A stretch of 6,585 nt of DNA from Pseudomonadota bacterium (GTDB lineage Bacteria; Pseudomonadota; Gammaproteobacteria; Xanthomonadales; Xanthomonadaceae). The stretch lies in assembly GCA_023439425.1 (NCBI GenBank), contig JAEXNZ010000029.1:1-6585 (forward strand), given 5' to 3'. The position numbers and the translations under genes are program-made. Positions 5,290 through 6,585 of the stretch are shown here, piece after piece (the stretch's first letter is position 1; each line of letters starts with the position of its first letter). The notes beneath the pieces are model-generated. The model worked only from the letters and a program-made list of their open reading frames with translations, ran no database searches and had not been told where the DNA came from.

Positions 5290-6195
5290 ATGACTTCCGA
5301 ACTCGCGTCCGACGCGAACCCGCAAACCCGGCCAACCGCCCCGCAGCAGCAGGAAATGCCGCTGGCCGTGGTGCATGGGCAGCCGGTTCTGCAGAATCCG
5401 CAGGACCTGTACATCCCGCCGGATGCGCTGGAAGTCATCCTCGACGCCTTCGAAGGCCCGCTGGACCTGCTGCTGTACCTGATCCGCCGGCAGAACCTGG
5501 ACATCCTGGACATCCCTGTCGCCGAGATCACCCGGCAGTACGTGGAATACATCAATGTGATGCAGGAGCTGCGCTTCGAGCTGGCCGCCGAGTATCTGGT
5601 GATGGCGGCGATCCTGGCCGAAGTGAAGTCGCGCATGCTGCTGCCGCGCCCGCCCAGCGCCGAAGGCGAAGAGGCCGACCCGCGTGCGGAACTGGTGCGC
5701 CGGCTGCAGGAGTACGAACGTTTCAAGCAGGCTGCCGAGGATATCGACGCCCTGCCCCGCCAGGACCGCGACACCAGCCTGGCACATGCCTTCGTCCCCG
5801 ACCGTGCTGCAGTGAAGCTGCCGCCGCCGGTGGATCTGAAGGAGATGCTGATGGCCCTGCACGACGTGCTCAAGCGCGCCGAGCTGTTCACCGGCCACGC
5901 CATCAAGCGCGAGGCGCTGAGTGTGCGCCAGCGCATGGGCGACGTGCTGGGCCGTCTGGAAGACGGCAAGTTCTACCGCTTTGAAACGCTGTTCACCGCC
6001 GAGGAAGGCAAGCTCGGCGTGCTGGTCACCTTCCTGGCGCTGCTGGAACTGGCCAAGGAGCAGCTGCTGGACATCGTGCAGGAAGCCCCGCTGGCCCCGA
6101 TCTACGTCAAGTCGCTGGCCCTGGGCAACACCAACGAACCGCTGCAGTTCAACAGCCAGTTCGACGACAACGACGCCGCCAACCAAACCGAGTGA
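5290..6195 (+). CDS. scpA: Segregation and condensation protein A (kleisin subunit of Smc-ScpAB)
   Basis: This 301-residue kleisin bridges the two heads of the Smc dimer and recruits ScpB, helping compact and segregate the chromosome. The N-terminal Smc-neck-binding domain starts near residue 49 with the hallmark FEGPLDLLLYLIRRQ (54-68), followed by LDILDIPVAEITRQYVEYI (70-88) and the helix with FELAAEYLVMAAILAEVKSRMLLPRP. An acidic, variable middle (about 120-185) leads to the C-terminal winged helix (VTFLALLELAKEQLLDIV, 246-263), which binds the other Smc head. About 45 residues, Pro/Gln-rich, precede the kleisin core and are absent from B. subtilis-type ScpA. The ATG at 5290 is the best start although no clear Shine-Dalgarno precedes it; ATG at codon 23 is the alternative. 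scpB follows after 13 nt, implying an operon. Confidence 0.95.
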   Translation: MTSELASDANPQTRPTAPQQQEMPLAVVHGQPVLQNPQDLYIPPDALEVILDAFEGPLDLLLYLIRRQNLDILDIPVAEITRQYVEYINVMQELRFELAAEYLVMAAILAEVKSRMLLPRPPSAEGEEADPRAELVRRLQEYERFKQAAEDIDALPRQDRDTSLAHAFVPDRAAVKLPPPVDLKEMLMALHDVLKRAELFTGHAIKREALSVRQRMGDVLGRLEDGKFYRFETLFTAEEGKLGVLVTFLALLELAKEQLLDIVQEAPLAPIYVKSLALGNTNEPLQFNSQFDDNDAANQTE

Positions 6196-6208
6196 GCCCC
6201 GATTCCGC

Positions 6209-6585
6209 ATGGATCAACCGCTGATCAACCGCATTGTCGAAGGCGCGCTGCTGGCTTCCAGCCAGCCGCTCACCCTCGCCCAGCTGCAGGGTCTGTTCCC
6301 GGAAGAGGAACCGGCACCGCCGGGCAGCATCGAGCGCGCGCTGGAAATCCTGCGCGACGGCTGCGCCGACCGCGGCGTGGAACTGGTCGAGGTCGCCTCC
6401 GGCTTCCGCTTCCAGGTCACCAATGAAGTGCACGGCTACATCACCCGGTTGTGGACCGAACGAAAGACCCGTTACACCCGCGCCACCCTGGAAACCCTGG
6501 CCCTGATCGCCTACCGCCAGCCGATCACCCGCGGCGAGATCGAGCAGGTGCGTGGCGTGGCGGTCAGCAGCAACATCATCCAGGC
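6209..6585 (+). CDS. scpB: Segregation and condensation protein B, 5' part (cut by window end)
   Basis: The frame opens with ATG at 6209, 13 nt after the scpA stop, and stays open for 125 full codons to the end of the window, so the C-terminus is missing. ScpB dimers bind the middle of ScpA and adjust the ATPase cycle of Smc. Residues 1-80 form the first winged-helix domain (MDQPLINRIVEGALLASSQ start, VELVEVASGFRFQVT at 57-71). Residues from about 88 begin the second, with the signature TLETLALIAYRQPITRGEIE (93-112) and VRGVAVSSNII, which is strongly diagnostic. No good Shine-Dalgarno is seen, which fits coupling to scpA translation. Confidence 0.95.
   Translation, partial: MDQPLINRIVEGALLASSQPLTLAQLQGLFPEEEPAPPGSIERALEILRDGCADRGVELVEVASGFRFQVTNEVHGYITRLWTERKTRYTRATLETLALIAYRQPITRGEIEQVRGVAVSSNIIQ

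Noticed and set aside
4929..5969. A 346-codon open frame on the minus strand across the scpA region
   Set aside because: It is antisense to scpA, Ser/Arg/Cys-rich and low-complexity, which is typical of a shadow frame. The minus frame at 5281-6210 is rejected for the same reason.

Overview
The window is high-GC proteobacterial DNA, most likely Stenotrophomonas (S. maltophilia complex) or a close Xanthomonadaceae relative. I infer this from the protein style (Oar-like TonB-dependent receptor beside a LacI regulator, ScpA with a long N-terminal extension). A short palindrome at the left edge, marked by GTAG at one end, also fits the SMAG/REP-like repeats known from S. maltophilia. No database search was possible.

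Layout. Positions 1-56 hold a perfect 10-bp-stem hairpin just past the receptor stop codon. Four genes then lie on the minus strand and are transcribed right to left: yciI-like (4642-4941), bolA-like (4370-4645), a lacI-family repressor (3184-4206) and a large TonB-dependent outer-membrane receptor (57-3116). yciI and bolA overlap by 4 nt. bolA and lacI are separated by 163 nt that hold a candidate lacI promoter and a textbook LacI/GalR-type operator. lacI and the receptor are separated by 67 nt. A 348-nt gene-free stretch (4942-5289) separates this leftward set from a rightward pair, scpA (5290-6195) and the 5' part of scpB (6209 to the window end).

Function. The lacI-receptor pair looks like the core of a xanthomonad carbohydrate-uptake locus. 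The receptor would import an oligosaccharide-like ligand using TonB energy, and the repressor would release its own promoter, and probably the receptor's by read-through, when the cytoplasmic sugar is present. The substrate cannot be read from the sequence. scpA-scpB encode the kleisin and winged-helix subunits of the Smc-ScpAB condensin and are housekeeping, as are yciI and bolA.

Nothing here amounts to a clearly new system. The observations most worth checking are the operator-promoter overlap in front of lacI, a second operator-like site upstream of yciI, an unannotated 28-codon reading frame behind a perfect AAGGAGGT ribosome-binding site, overlapping alternative hairpins in the scpA leader, and the GTAG-marked palindrome after the receptor gene.
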